Assembly: GCA_963809925.1 (NCBI GenBank)
Contig: CAWELH010000010.1
Span: 372,001-436,000 of the forward strand
Direction: 5' to 3'
Source of the DNA: DASQZK01 sp963809925
GTDB lineage: Bacteria; Bacteroidota; Bacteroidia; Bacteroidales; GCA-2748055
Length of the DNA stretch: 64,000 nt
The position numbers were made by a program, and so were the translations under genes. Below the pieces are notes generated by a model. That model had not been told where the DNA came from, ran no database searches, and was given only the letters and a program-made list of their open reading frames with translations. Of this stretch, positions 9,038 through 16,900 are shown piece after piece; the stretch's first letter is position 1; every line of letters starts with the position of its first letter.

Positions 9038-10516
9038 ATGAAAATACAATCACCCGGAAAGAGCCTTTACTGGCGAATCAGCATGTCATTCCTTGCTATC
9101 CTGATCATTCTTGGTCTGGCTTATGTGCTCATCACTGTCATAGCCACCAATCGTTATTACAATGAGACTACACAGAGGCTGAATGCCCATGTGGCTGAAA
9201 GCATGCTGGCAGAGGTTTCTCCATTTACCGACGGCAAAGTCAATGAAGAATCCGTTGGCCGTATTATGCATTCCATGATGGCGGTAAATCCCACCCTCGA
9301 AGTCTATCTTCTGGATAAGACAGGTAAAATTCTGACTTTCGTTGTATTCGACAAGAAGGTGAAACTTAACAGCATCGACCTGGGACCGGTACAACAATTC
9401 ATTGCAAACCAGGGAAAAAGGTATGTATTGGGTGATGATCCCAGGAACCCGGGAAGGAAAACCATATTTTCTGCCGCAGAGGTAAAGGAGAACGGCGTCC
9501 TGGAAGGTTTCGTCTATCTTGTACTTGCCAGTGAGCAATATGAAAACATTACGTCTGCCCTTCTGGGGAGCTACTGGCTGCGTGTCGGCACCAACGCTTT
9601 TATTTTAACACTCCTGGCCGCCTTTACAATCGGTCTGGTTCTGATCTGGTTTCTCACACGTAACCTCAGGATTGTGATACGCACTTTCCGGAAATTCGAA
9701 GACGGAGATCTCAATGCCCGTATTCCCTTAGACAAAATGAAGGGTGAGTTGTCTACTCTTTCTCATACCTTTAATAATATGGCCGATACCATTCTAAAAA
9801 ATATCGATGCCCTTAAGGAAGTTGACAGTCTCCGACGTGAACTTATCGCCAACGTTTCTCATGATCTTCGCAATCCACTAGCCGTGATCCACGGTTACAT
9901 CGAAACCATGATCATCAAGGAGAAAGATCTGAACAGTGAAGAACGGATGAAATACCTTCAGATCATTCTGAATGGCAGCGAAAAGCTGAAACGCCTCGTT
10001 TCCGATCTGTTTGAACTTTCCAAGCTCGAAACACAGCAGGTTCGTCTGAATAAAGAAGCGTTTTTCATCAATGAACTGGTTCAGGACGCTGCTACAAATC
10101 TCAGGGTCCTTGCAGACAGGAAAGGCATCAAAATCGAATCGGACATCTCAACCTCCCTCCCACTGGTTGTTGCTGATCTCTCCATGATGGAACGTGTCAT
10201 TCAGAATCTTCTTGACAATGCGGTTCACTATACTCCTGAAAAAGGTACTATTAGAATGAAAGTCAATCAGTTAAATTCTAATGTTGAAGTTAAGATACAG
10301 AATACAGGTGAAGGGATTCCCGAAAAGGATTTGCCCTATATTTTCAACCGGTATTATAAGGTAGATAAGGGAAAATCCGGTATTGAAGGTACGGGTCTCG
10401 GACTGGCTATTGTAAGGAAAATACTGGATATCCACAATATCCCCATCAACGTGAACAGCACGCCAGGGGAATTTACGACCTTCTCCATTTTGATCCCGGT
10501 GTATGGGGGCAATTAA
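9038..10516 (+). CDS. Sensor histidine kinase (HAMP-HisKA-HATPase)
   Basis: Membrane kinase of about 492 aa, partner of the preceding regulator. TM1 at about 16-36, an extracytoplasmic sensor domain of about 145 residues, TM2 at about 187-206, HAMP at about 207-258, a HisKA domain with phospho-acceptor H275 in ANVSHDLRNP, and a HATPase domain with N box (NLLDNAVHYT) and G boxes (EGTGLGLAIV). The start at 9038 follows the regulator stop by four bases. ATG at 9020 or 9023, overlapping the regulator, would add five or six residues and cannot be excluded. The signal sensed is unknown. The lipoprotein gene 330 bp downstream shares the operon's operator pattern and is the best candidate target. Confidence 0.93.
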   Translation: MKIQSPGKSLYWRISMSFLAILIILGLAYVLITVIATNRYYNETTQRLNAHVAESMLAEVSPFTDGKVNEESVGRIMHSMMAVNPTLEVYLLDKTGKILTFVVFDKKVKLNSIDLGPVQQFIANQGKRYVLGDDPRNPGRKTIFSAAEVKENGVLEGFVYLVLASEQYENITSALLGSYWLRVGTNAFILTLLAAFTIGLVLIWFLTRNLRIVIRTFRKFEDGDLNARIPLDKMKGELSTLSHTFNNMADTILKNIDALKEVDSLRRELIANVSHDLRNPLAVIHGYIETMIIKEKDLNSEERMKYLQIILNGSEKLKRLVSDLFELSKLETQQVRLNKEAFFINELVQDAATNLRVLADRKGIKIESDISTSLPLVVADLSMMERVIQNLLDNAVHYTPEKGTIRMKVNQLNSNVEVKIQNTGEGIPEKDLPYIFNRYYKVDKGKSGIEGTGLGLAIVRKILDIHNIPINVNSTPGEFTTFSILIPVYGGN

Positions 10517-10555
10517 TGGTTTAAGGGGTAATGGGTTTTTGTCTTTCATTTTTTA

Positions 10556-10590
10556 GCTCCCTTACGCTACCCCCGGCCCTTGAAGGGGAG
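10556..10590. repeat. REP-like imperfect palindrome
   Basis: GCTCCCTT at the left and AAGGGGAG at the right pair with one bulge, around a C-rich then G-rich centre (ACCCCCGGCCCTTG). It directly precedes the G-free repeat tract. Short CCCC/GGGG palindromes of this kind are often dispersed in Bacteroidota genomes, but copy number cannot be judged from one window. Confidence 0.35.
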
Positions 10591-10598
10591 ATCCCGCG

Positions 10599-10759
10599 CA
10601 TATTCACACCACAAACTACCATCCCACTTCCCCACTTCCTAACCCTAACCCTAACCCTAACCCTAACTTCCTAACTCCCTAACTTCCTAACTCCCTAACT
10701 TCCTAACTCCCTAACTCCATCACTCCATCACTCCATCACTCCTCCTCCCCCCCACAAAT
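10599..10759. repeat. G-free tandem repeat tract with telomere-like CCTAAC array
   Basis: The plus strand has no G for 161 consecutive bases. Inside are three nested arrays: CCTAAC five times (10638-10667), TTCCTAACTCCCTAAC three times (10668-10715) and TCCATCAC three times (10716-10739), then a C-rich end. The minus strand of the first array has four GGG runs spaced by TTA (10643-10663), the same order as one human telomeric G-quadruplex. It lies between the kinase gene and the lipoprotein promoter and has no coding potential. Confidence 0.9.
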
Positions 10760-10781
10760 GTTAAACTCCCTTTAAACATCT

Positions 10782-10815
10782 GTGACTTTTCCGTGATATC
10801 CGTGGAATACCTTTA
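10782..10815 (+). promoter_or_regulatory. Direct-repeat operator and -7-like box of the lipoprotein gene
   Basis: GTGACT at 10782 and GTGATA at 10793 are 11 bp apart, and nine bases later comes TACCTTTA (10808-10815), one mismatch from TAnnTTTG. Spacing matches the promoter of the response regulator at 8281 exactly. A third partial copy, GTGG, is at 10802. Confidence 0.55.
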
Positions 10816-10842
10816 CGATATAAATCTTTAAAACCAATCGTT

Positions 10843-11790
10843 ATGAAAAAGACATTATTTATCCTGATGCTTTTACCCGTCATTTTTTTTGCTTCCTGTA
10901 AGAAGGACGATGATAACATGAAAACTCCTTCCGATCCAGATACCGCGGAAAAAGCAGTGGTTGACCGTTTCAGCCAGAATGCCGGTACGCTTTTCGTCAG
11001 AACGGTCGACAATGGTTTCCCCGCCGCAGGCGCTGCCATTACTATGGACCAGGCGCCTTTTATCACACAGGGATTTAGTCCGGATGGCGTAGCTGTGAGA
11101 TACTATAATTTTGATGTACAACCTCTGAAGGCTGCTCCAATTTACGCTTTATTCATGGAAGGCGCCAGCAGCCCGGTCAGTGGCCAGCTGAATATTATCA
11201 ATGTCATTCCCGGTGATGCCGGATACAATGATTTTTGGAACGTTTTTAAAGTGACCGTTCCGAAGGATTATGTTGCCAACACGGTGACGAGTCTCCAGGA
11301 GATCATGGATAACGGTTATACCGTTGATCAGACAGATATGATTGTAAACTGCCCGGTTGTACCGGAAGGCTCAACGGCGATGCTTCGCTATACATCTTCG
11401 GAAGGCAAGGGGCTGACACGTGGATGGTACAAAGGCAAAGTTGTCTTCTATTTCAACTTTTTAGAAAAAGCGCTACATATTGATATTTCAGGCGGAAGTT
11501 CATCAGATCTCCCCTTATCGGATATACTGGTGAGTTTCAATATCAATCCCGATGAGAACGGTGGTGGTCCGCCTTCCGGCTTTAAAACAGAGATGGACGG
11601 CGTTCAGACTCATAATGTTACCGAGACAATTCCTGAGGATGCTGATTATTCACCACTGTGGGATGTAGATGTCTATGATAATTCCGATTTTGCTTCAGTA
11701 CATGACTGGATGAGTGCAATGAATGCTAATATCAAAGGAACAGGCGTAGCTACAGTGAATTGTCCTATAGTATGGATTGAGAGCAAATAA
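10843..11790 (+). CDS. Lipoprotein of unknown function with an internally repeated module
   Basis: 315 aa. A lipoprotein signal peptide ends at FFASC with lipid-acceptor C19, followed by a charged KKDDD stretch. I do not recognise the family. Two related segments of about 50 residues are visible: residues 122-174 (IPGDAGYNDFWNVFKV ... MIVNCPVV) and 263-313 (IPEDADYSPLWDVDVY ... ATVNCPIV). Both have a GD/ED-x-Y-x-x-x-W start and end in NCP. This suggests a duplicated extracytoplasmic fold. The promoter has the same direct repeats as the two-component operon just upstream, so it is a likely regulon member. A strong terminator follows at 11826. Confidence 0.8.
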   Translation: MKKTLFILMLLPVIFFASCKKDDDNMKTPSDPDTAEKAVVDRFSQNAGTLFVRTVDNGFPAAGAAITMDQAPFITQGFSPDGVAVRYYNFDVQPLKAAPIYALFMEGASSPVSGQLNIINVIPGDAGYNDFWNVFKVTVPKDYVANTVTSLQEIMDNGYTVDQTDMIVNCPVVPEGSTAMLRYTSSEGKGLTRGWYKGKVVFYFNFLEKALHIDISGGSSSDLPLSDILVSFNINPDENGGGPPSGFKTEMDGVQTHNVTETIPEDADYSPLWDVDVYDNSDFASVHDWMSAMNANIKGTGVATVNCPIVWIESK

Positions 11791-11825
11791 TTCGCACGCG
11801 TTTGATTTTTTTTGGTGGGTCGGAG

Positions 11826-11869
11826 ACAGAGGAGTCAGTCCATGTGACAGGCTCCTCTGTTGTTTTTTT
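11826..11869 (+). terminator. Rho-independent terminator after the lipoprotein gene
   Basis: ACAGAGGAG (11826-11834) pairs perfectly with CTCCTCTGT (11852-11860), followed by TGTTTTTTT. Confidence 0.85.
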
Positions 11870-11890
11870 CACCATAGCCGGGAGTTCTGA

Positions 11891-12757
11891 TCAATTAAAT
11901 TCTTCAATTAATACCCCCATTTTCCCCATTCTGTAATCCCGCATTGCTTCTAAAATCTCAGTATCGGTATTCATAACAAATGGTCCATTAGCTGCAACAG
12001 GCTCATTTAAAGGCTGTCCGGCAAGGAGAATTGCCCTGGTATGCCCCCTGGCATGGACCTCAATATCACCGCCATCATTTCCAAACTGTATCATTTCTTT
12101 CCCAAAGACTTCCTTATCCTCCAGCTGAACACTCCCATCCAGAAGATAAAGCAGTGAATTATAACTTTTGGGTACCGGTATGACGACTTTACCATCCGGC
12201 ATGAGTGATAGTCTTAAAATCAACAGCGGGGTCAACGACTTGATCCCCCCTTCAATACCGGCATATTCACCGGCTATGATTCGTATAGTCACCTTTTTAT
12301 CGATGGATTCGAACACCGGTGTATTCTCAGCAGGTAAAGGCAGATAGGCCGGCTGGTTCATTTTATATTTGGCGGGAAGGTTTATCCAGAACTGGATCAG
12401 TTCAAGGTCTCCGCCTTCTTCGGCAATTTCCCTGGCCGGTCGTTCACTATGGATTAGTCCCATACCGCTGTTGATCCATTGGGTTCCGCCTGCATAGATG
12501 ACGCTGTTATTGCCACGTGAGTCGCGGTGCTGCAAACCACCTTTGAAAATGAATGTCACCGGTGAAAATCCCCGGTGTGGATGTGGTCCTACCCCCAGGT
12601 CCTTCTGTGAATAGCCATCATCATAGTGCTGATTCCAGTGATGGATAAGTAAAAAAGGATCAATCTGTTCGATATCCATCACAGGCAATGCCTGCTCCAG
12701 AATGATCCCTCCCATATTCACCTTTTCAGCCTTGACAATATTCAGGATTGATCTCAT
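11891..12757 (-). CDS. Pirin-family protein
   Basis: 288-aa bicupin. The N-terminal cupin has the pirin metal ligands: two histidines in GPHPHRGFS, then histidine and glutamate in LIHSERP. The C-terminal cupin follows from about residue 170. Pirins bind a metal, usually iron. Reported roles vary (quercetinase activity in some bacteria, transcription cofactor in eukaryotes), so the substrate here is open. It stands alone on the minus strand, 118 bp downstream of the MBL-fold gene. Confidence 0.92.
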   Translation of the reverse strand: MRSILNIVKAEKVNMGGIILEQALPVMDIEQIDPFLLIHHWNQHYDDGYSQKDLGVGPHPHRGFSPVTFIFKGGLQHRDSRGNNSVIYAGGTQWINSGMGLIHSERPAREIAEEGGDLELIQFWINLPAKYKMNQPAYLPLPAENTPVFESIDKKVTIRIIAGEYAGIEGGIKSLTPLLILRLSLMPDGKVVIPVPKSYNSLLYLLDGSVQLEDKEVFGKEMIQFGNDGGDIEVHARGHTRAILLAGQPLNEPVAANGPFVMNTDTEILEAMRDYRMGKMGVLIEEFN

Positions 12758-12875
12758 GATAGTAAGATTATTACATTAAGAACAACCCTGACATGGACAT
12801 GTTTATGACCAGACGACTTTTAGCAGTCAGGAAAAAAACCGGGACGGTTATTTATTTTATTGACGTAGAGGTTTA

Positions 12876-14279
12876 CTACTGCAACTCTGTGGTTTCGCCT
12901 AATTCAGGTATTGTAATATTGCTAAATCCCTGCGTCTCTAAATATTTTTTATAAAACTGCTGCGGACCAAATTCGCCATGAACAAGAAATATTTTCTTGA
13001 TTCTTTCAGTGTCCTGGCATGATAAATATTCGGCCATTTCCCTGTAATCGCCGTGGCCACTGAACGAGTCAAGCCTTCTGATTTCAGCTTTTACGGGGTA
13101 TACAACGCCATGGATGGACACTTCCTTATCGCCACGTAGTATTCTGGCGCCAAGTGTCCTGGGAGCACAGTAACCCACAGCAAGCACCGTATTGGCAGGG
13201 TTCGAGATAGAATTGGCAAGGTGGTGTTTTACTCTCCCTGCCTCCATCATACCCGATGCTGAGATGATCACGCAGGGTTTTTGTATGGTATTCAGTCTTT
13301 TAGAATCCTCTACCCTCTTGATATAGAATAATGAATTGAAGCCAAAGGGATCCGGGTCGCTTTCCATCACCCTGAGAATTTCTGCATTAAAACATTCGGG
13401 ATGGAGCCGGAAAATTTCAGTCGCATTAACAGCCAGCGGGCTGTCGACGTAGATATCGATCTTTGGCAGCCGGCCCTCATTGTAAAAATTGTTGAGCGAA
13501 TATACCAGTTCCTGAGTTCTTCCCACACTGAATGAAGGAATGATCAGCTTTCCCTTTTTATTGACGCAGGTTTCGGTGATGACGTTTAGCAGATCGGCTT
13601 CTGCATTGATACGGTCGCTGTGCAACCTGTCGCCGTATGTGGCTTCGGTGATTAGATAATCGACCTGGGGAAAGGGCACGGGAGAATGCAGTATCCGGTT
13701 GGAGGGCCGCCCGATATCACCTGTATAGCCGAGATGTATAGTATTTCCTTTCTCCTGGATCTCCAGTACAGCGGTTCCGCTGCCAAGCATATGACCGGTA
13801 TTGTTGAACTTTACTTTTGTATTTTCATCAATTCTGAATTTCCTGTTATACGGGACTCCGATGAACAGGTTCATACACGCAACAGCATCGGCATAGGTGT
13901 ATATTGGTTCAACAGGTGGTAAACCTTTTCTTGCCCGCTTCTTGTTAAAAGTATAGGTGTCACGTTCATGAATATGGCCCGAATCGGCCAGCATAATGGA
14001 ACACAGATCCCTCGTGGCGTTGGTACATATAACAGATCCCCGGAATCCAAGCTTATAAATAAATGGGATGAGTCCGGAATGGTCGATATGAGCGTGAGTC
14101 AATATGATGTGATCGATTTCCGGCGGATCAAAACCCAGTTCGCGATTCATCGAATCTGTCTCCATCCCTTTGCCCTGGTACATTCCACAATCGAGCAGAA
14201 TTTTCTTTCCATGCACTGTGGTGATGAGATGTTTACTTCCTGTGACTTCACGGGCAGCGCCCAAAAATTGGATTTTCAT
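12876..14279 (-). CDS. MBL-fold beta-CASP metallohydrolase with RNA-specificity domain
   Basis: 467 aa. The metallo-beta-lactamase motif THAHIDHSG (HxHxDH) is near residue 60. Further ligands are in NTGHMLGSG and GYTGDIGR. A beta-CASP domain (ATYGDRLH ... FSVGRTQELVY) follows, and the C-terminal motif FSGHGDYREM is typical of the RNA-metabolising branch. This is the CPSF73/YSH1-like family of predicted nucleases, distinct from RNase J by its architecture. Substrate is not known. Its ATG directly starts the MKIQFLGAAREVTGS core. Confidence 0.9.
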   Translation of the reverse strand: MKIQFLGAAREVTGSKHLITTVHGKKILLDCGMYQGKGMETDSMNRELGFDPPEIDHIILTHAHIDHSGLIPFIYKLGFRGSVICTNATRDLCSIMLADSGHIHERDTYTFNKKRARKGLPPVEPIYTYADAVACMNLFIGVPYNRKFRIDENTKVKFNNTGHMLGSGTAVLEIQEKGNTIHLGYTGDIGRPSNRILHSPVPFPQVDYLITEATYGDRLHSDRINAEADLLNVITETCVNKKGKLIIPSFSVGRTQELVYSLNNFYNEGRLPKIDIYVDSPLAVNATEIFRLHPECFNAEILRVMESDPDPFGFNSLFYIKRVEDSKRLNTIQKPCVIISASGMMEAGRVKHHLANSISNPANTVLAVGYCAPRTLGARILRGDKEVSIHGVVYPVKAEIRRLDSFSGHGDYREMAEYLSCQDTERIKKIFLVHGEFGPQQFYKKYLETQGFSNITIPELGETTELQ

Positions 14280-14378
14280 GGATTACCTTTTAGGAGTTAT
14301 GGCTGTTCTAAGCCCTATAAAAGTAAGAAAATATTACTGCGATTTGAAGAAAACTCATGAATTGATAACAGCGAAAGG

Positions 14379-16274
14379 TCAGATTAGTTCGTCCATTTCC
14401 AGCCAGCGCATGGTTTTCTCATCGATGGCTTTGATGATTTCTCCGATTCTAAGGGATGCCTTCTCCAGCTTTTCATAGTCATTTTCCTCTGAACTCAAAA
14501 AGTTCTCAAGCTTAGATTTTTCTTCTTCCAGTTCTGCGATTTCAATTTCAAGTTTCTTGTATTCAATCTTTTCCTTATACGAAAGTTTTTTCTTTGTACT
14601 GGTGTTCCCGGTGACATCTCTTTTTTCAGCAGATTGTACTTTCTGCTGAACCTGTGTCTTCTTAATCACATCCTCTTCCAGTTCCTTTTCAAATTTATAC
14701 GCCTGATACGTTCCATAAAAATCGATAATCTTTCCGTCACCTTCGAAAATAAACATATGGTCAACCACACGGTCGAGCATATACCGGTCGTGTGAAACAA
14801 TGATAAGGCAACCCGGAAAGTTGGACAGGAATTCTTCCAGCCTTGAAAGTGTAAGAATATCCAGATCATTGGTAGGTTCGTCAAGAATGAGGAAGTTTGG
14901 ATTTCTGATGAGGACGGTGAGAAGGTACAATCGTCGTTTTTCGCCACCGCTCAGTTTTGAAACATAGTCATATTGTGATTCAGGCGGGAACAGAAAGTAC
15001 TGGAGAAACTGGGAGGCGCTGAGTTTTCTCCCTGGTGCGGTCTCAATCACCTCTGCAATGTCTTTCACGATATCGATCACGCGCTTCGATTCATCAATTT
15101 TCATCCCTTCCTGTGAAAAGTAACCATATACAATGGTGTCTCCTTTGATGACCGTTCCATTGTCAGGCTTTTCACGACCTGTGATCAGGTTCAGAAAGGT
15201 TGATTTTCCTGAACCATTCGGTCCTATAATACCTATTTTTTCACCCTTGGAGAAATTGTAGCTGAAATCAGAAAGTATACGGATATCTCCATAGCGTTTG
15301 ACCAGGTTTTTTATTTCCAGAATCTTCCCTCCTACGCGTCGCATGTTTACACCGAGGTTCAGTGTGCTATGGTTTATCTTCACTCTGGCCTGTTCCCTGG
15401 CTTGTTCAAAAGCATCGATCCTGCTTTTGGATTTTGTTCCCCGTGCTTTTGGCATTCGCCGGATCCAGTCGAGTTCTCTTTTTACGTATTTATCGGCTCT
15501 CTCCTGTTCAGCAATAACAGAGGCTTCCCGTTCTGCCTTCTTTTCAAGGTACCATTCATAATTTCCCTGGTAAGAAAATAGTTCCGATTTATCCATTTCG
15601 AATATACGGTTACAGATCCTGTCAAGGAAATACCGGTCGTGAGTAACCATAAGGAAGGTTACGGATGATACAGAGAGATAGTCCTCGAGCCACTCGATCA
15701 TTTCGATGTCGAGGTGGTTGGTGGGTTCATCCAGCAGGAGAAGATCCGGGTTATCGAGAAGTAAAAGTGCAAGAGCAAGTCGTTTTTTCTGACCTCCCGA
15801 CAATGTGGAAATTTTTTGGTCGAGCGTAGTGATCCTGAATCTGTCGAGCATCTGAATCATCCTGCGCTCGAAGTCCCAGGCGTCGGTTAGATCCATTTTA
15901 GCAGTAGCCTTTGCCAGTGCTGCCTCAGATTCCGGGTTATGATGGCTGGTTTGAGCCTTTAATGCCTGTTCATAGTTCAGAATTACCTTGCGAACCGATA
16001 TGCCATTACTATTAACTAACTCTTTCACAGTCAGTTGTGAGTCAAACTTTGGTTCCTGTTCAAGATAACCGATCCGGGTACCATCATGTATGGCGACCTC
16101 ACCATCGTCTGGTTGATCTTTACCGGCAAGAATATCAAGAAGGCTGCTCTTTCCAGTGCCATTGGCTGCGATAAGTGCCGTCTTGTCACCTTTCGCCAGG
16201 CCGAAGCTTATTTCTGAAAACAGGGTCCGGATACCAAAATGCTTTGCCAGGTTATCTGCCGAGAGTAGATTCAT
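14379..16274 (-). CDS. ABC-F family ATPase (Uup-like)
   Basis: 631 aa with two ABC domains and no membrane segments. Walker A sites are AANGTGKSS and GPNGSGKST, signatures LSGGQKKR and LSGGEKRR, and Walker B segments LLLLDEPTNHLD and FLILDEPTNDLD. A linker lies between the domains, and a charged C-terminal coiled coil (about 555-630) resembles the Uup branch. ABC-F proteins act on ribosomes or, for Uup, on branched DNA intermediates. The second, long coiled coil favours Uup over resistance-type ABC-F proteins. It is downstream of the csp gene on the same strand, separated by that gene's terminator. Confidence 0.9.
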   Translation of the reverse strand: MNLLSADNLAKHFGIRTLFSEISFGLAKGDKTALIAANGTGKSSLLDILAGKDQPDDGEVAIHDGTRIGYLEQEPKFDSQLTVKELVNSNGISVRKVILNYEQALKAQTSHHNPESEAALAKATAKMDLTDAWDFERRMIQMLDRFRITTLDQKISTLSGGQKKRLALALLLLDNPDLLLLDEPTNHLDIEMIEWLEDYLSVSSVTFLMVTHDRYFLDRICNRIFEMDKSELFSYQGNYEWYLEKKAEREASVIAEQERADKYVKRELDWIRRMPKARGTKSKSRIDAFEQAREQARVKINHSTLNLGVNMRRVGGKILEIKNLVKRYGDIRILSDFSYNFSKGEKIGIIGPNGSGKSTFLNLITGREKPDNGTVIKGDTIVYGYFSQEGMKIDESKRVIDIVKDIAEVIETAPGRKLSASQFLQYFLFPPESQYDYVSKLSGGEKRRLYLLTVLIRNPNFLILDEPTNDLDILTLSRLEEFLSNFPGCLIIVSHDRYMLDRVVDHMFIFEGDGKIIDFYGTYQAYKFEKELEEDVIKKTQVQQKVQSAEKRDVTGNTSTKKKLSYKEKIEYKKLEIEIAELEEEKSKLENFLSSEENDYEKLEKASLRIGEIIKAIDEKTMRWLEMDELI

Positions 16275-16343
16275 TTGAGCTCCTTACTTCTTTTGATGCG
16301 CGAAGTTAAGCATTTGAAGATGATTCCTGTGTGGGGCGAAAGT

Positions 16344-16374
16344 AAAAAAAAAACGCCCTGTTTCAGACAGGGCG
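16344..16374 (-). terminator. Rho-independent terminator of the cold-shock gene
   Basis: CGCCCTGT (16354-16361) and ACAGGGCG (16367-16374) form a perfect 8-bp stem with a five-base loop. The run of A at 16344-16353 gives a U-tract for minus-strand transcripts. Confidence 0.9.
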
Positions 16375-16407
16375 AAAAGAAAATCCGTTCATTCAGTAAT
16401 GATCAAA

Positions 16408-16599
16408 CTATATCAGTTTTACATTTACAGCATTCATTCCTTTTTTACCTTCACGGAGTTCAAAAGTTACTTCGTCGTCTTCCCTGATCTCGTCAATGAG
16501 ACCGGAAACGTGTACGAAATACTCATCGTCTGAATCCATGTCTTTAATGAAACCATAACCTTTTGATTCATTAAAGAATTTTACTTTGCCTTCTTTCAT
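16408..16599 (-). CDS. Cold-shock domain protein
   Basis: A 63-aa single cold-shock domain. RNP1 is KGYGFIKD and RNP2 is EYFVHVS, both within the five-stranded fold. These small proteins bind single-stranded RNA and act as RNA chaperones. The leader of about 60 nt from the -7 box at 16668 is short compared with E. coli cspA. Its strong terminator 34 bp past the stop makes it a separate transcription unit between typA and the ABC-F gene. Confidence 0.95.
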   Translation of the reverse strand: MKEGKVKFFNESKGYGFIKDMDSDDEYFVHVSGLIDEIREDDEVTFELREGKKGMNAVNVKLI

Positions 16600-16900
16600 T
16601 ATAAATAAAAATTAAAAAATTAAGTGGCCTAAAATTAAACTAAATAATTGATTTATGCATATTATTCCAAAAATACTTTATGTAAAGAATTAATTAACTG
16701 ATTTATATTCAGTTATATTAAAAATATACTTCCGAAATACTTTCCTTAAAAGATCAGTCCAGGTAGGTCAGCAATCTTTCAGGATAATTTATTCCGCAGA
16801 TCTCAAGCAAAAATTCCCTGATTTTGGATGTTGTTTTAATGAAGAGTCATTCCGTAAAAATGTGCTTTCAATTATTTTGTCAACTGAACTATGTACGGTA
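16600..16900. other. Intergenic region between typA and the cold-shock gene
   Basis: About 300 bp without a gene. The half nearest the csp gene is AT-rich and contains its -7 box at 16668. The half nearest typA contains no clear terminator or reading frame. Confidence 0.5.
16668..16675 (-). promoter_or_regulatory. -7 promoter element of the cold-shock gene
   Basis: The minus strand reads TATTTTTG, a perfect TAnnTTTG. The expected start near 16661 gives a leader of about 62 nt rich in A and T. No -33 TTG is seen at the right distance. Confidence 0.5.

Noticed and set aside
10638..10667. Eukaryotic telomere contamination
   Set aside because: The CCTAAC array is only 30 bp, flanked by bacterial genes and by related degenerate units, so it is a local tandem repeat.
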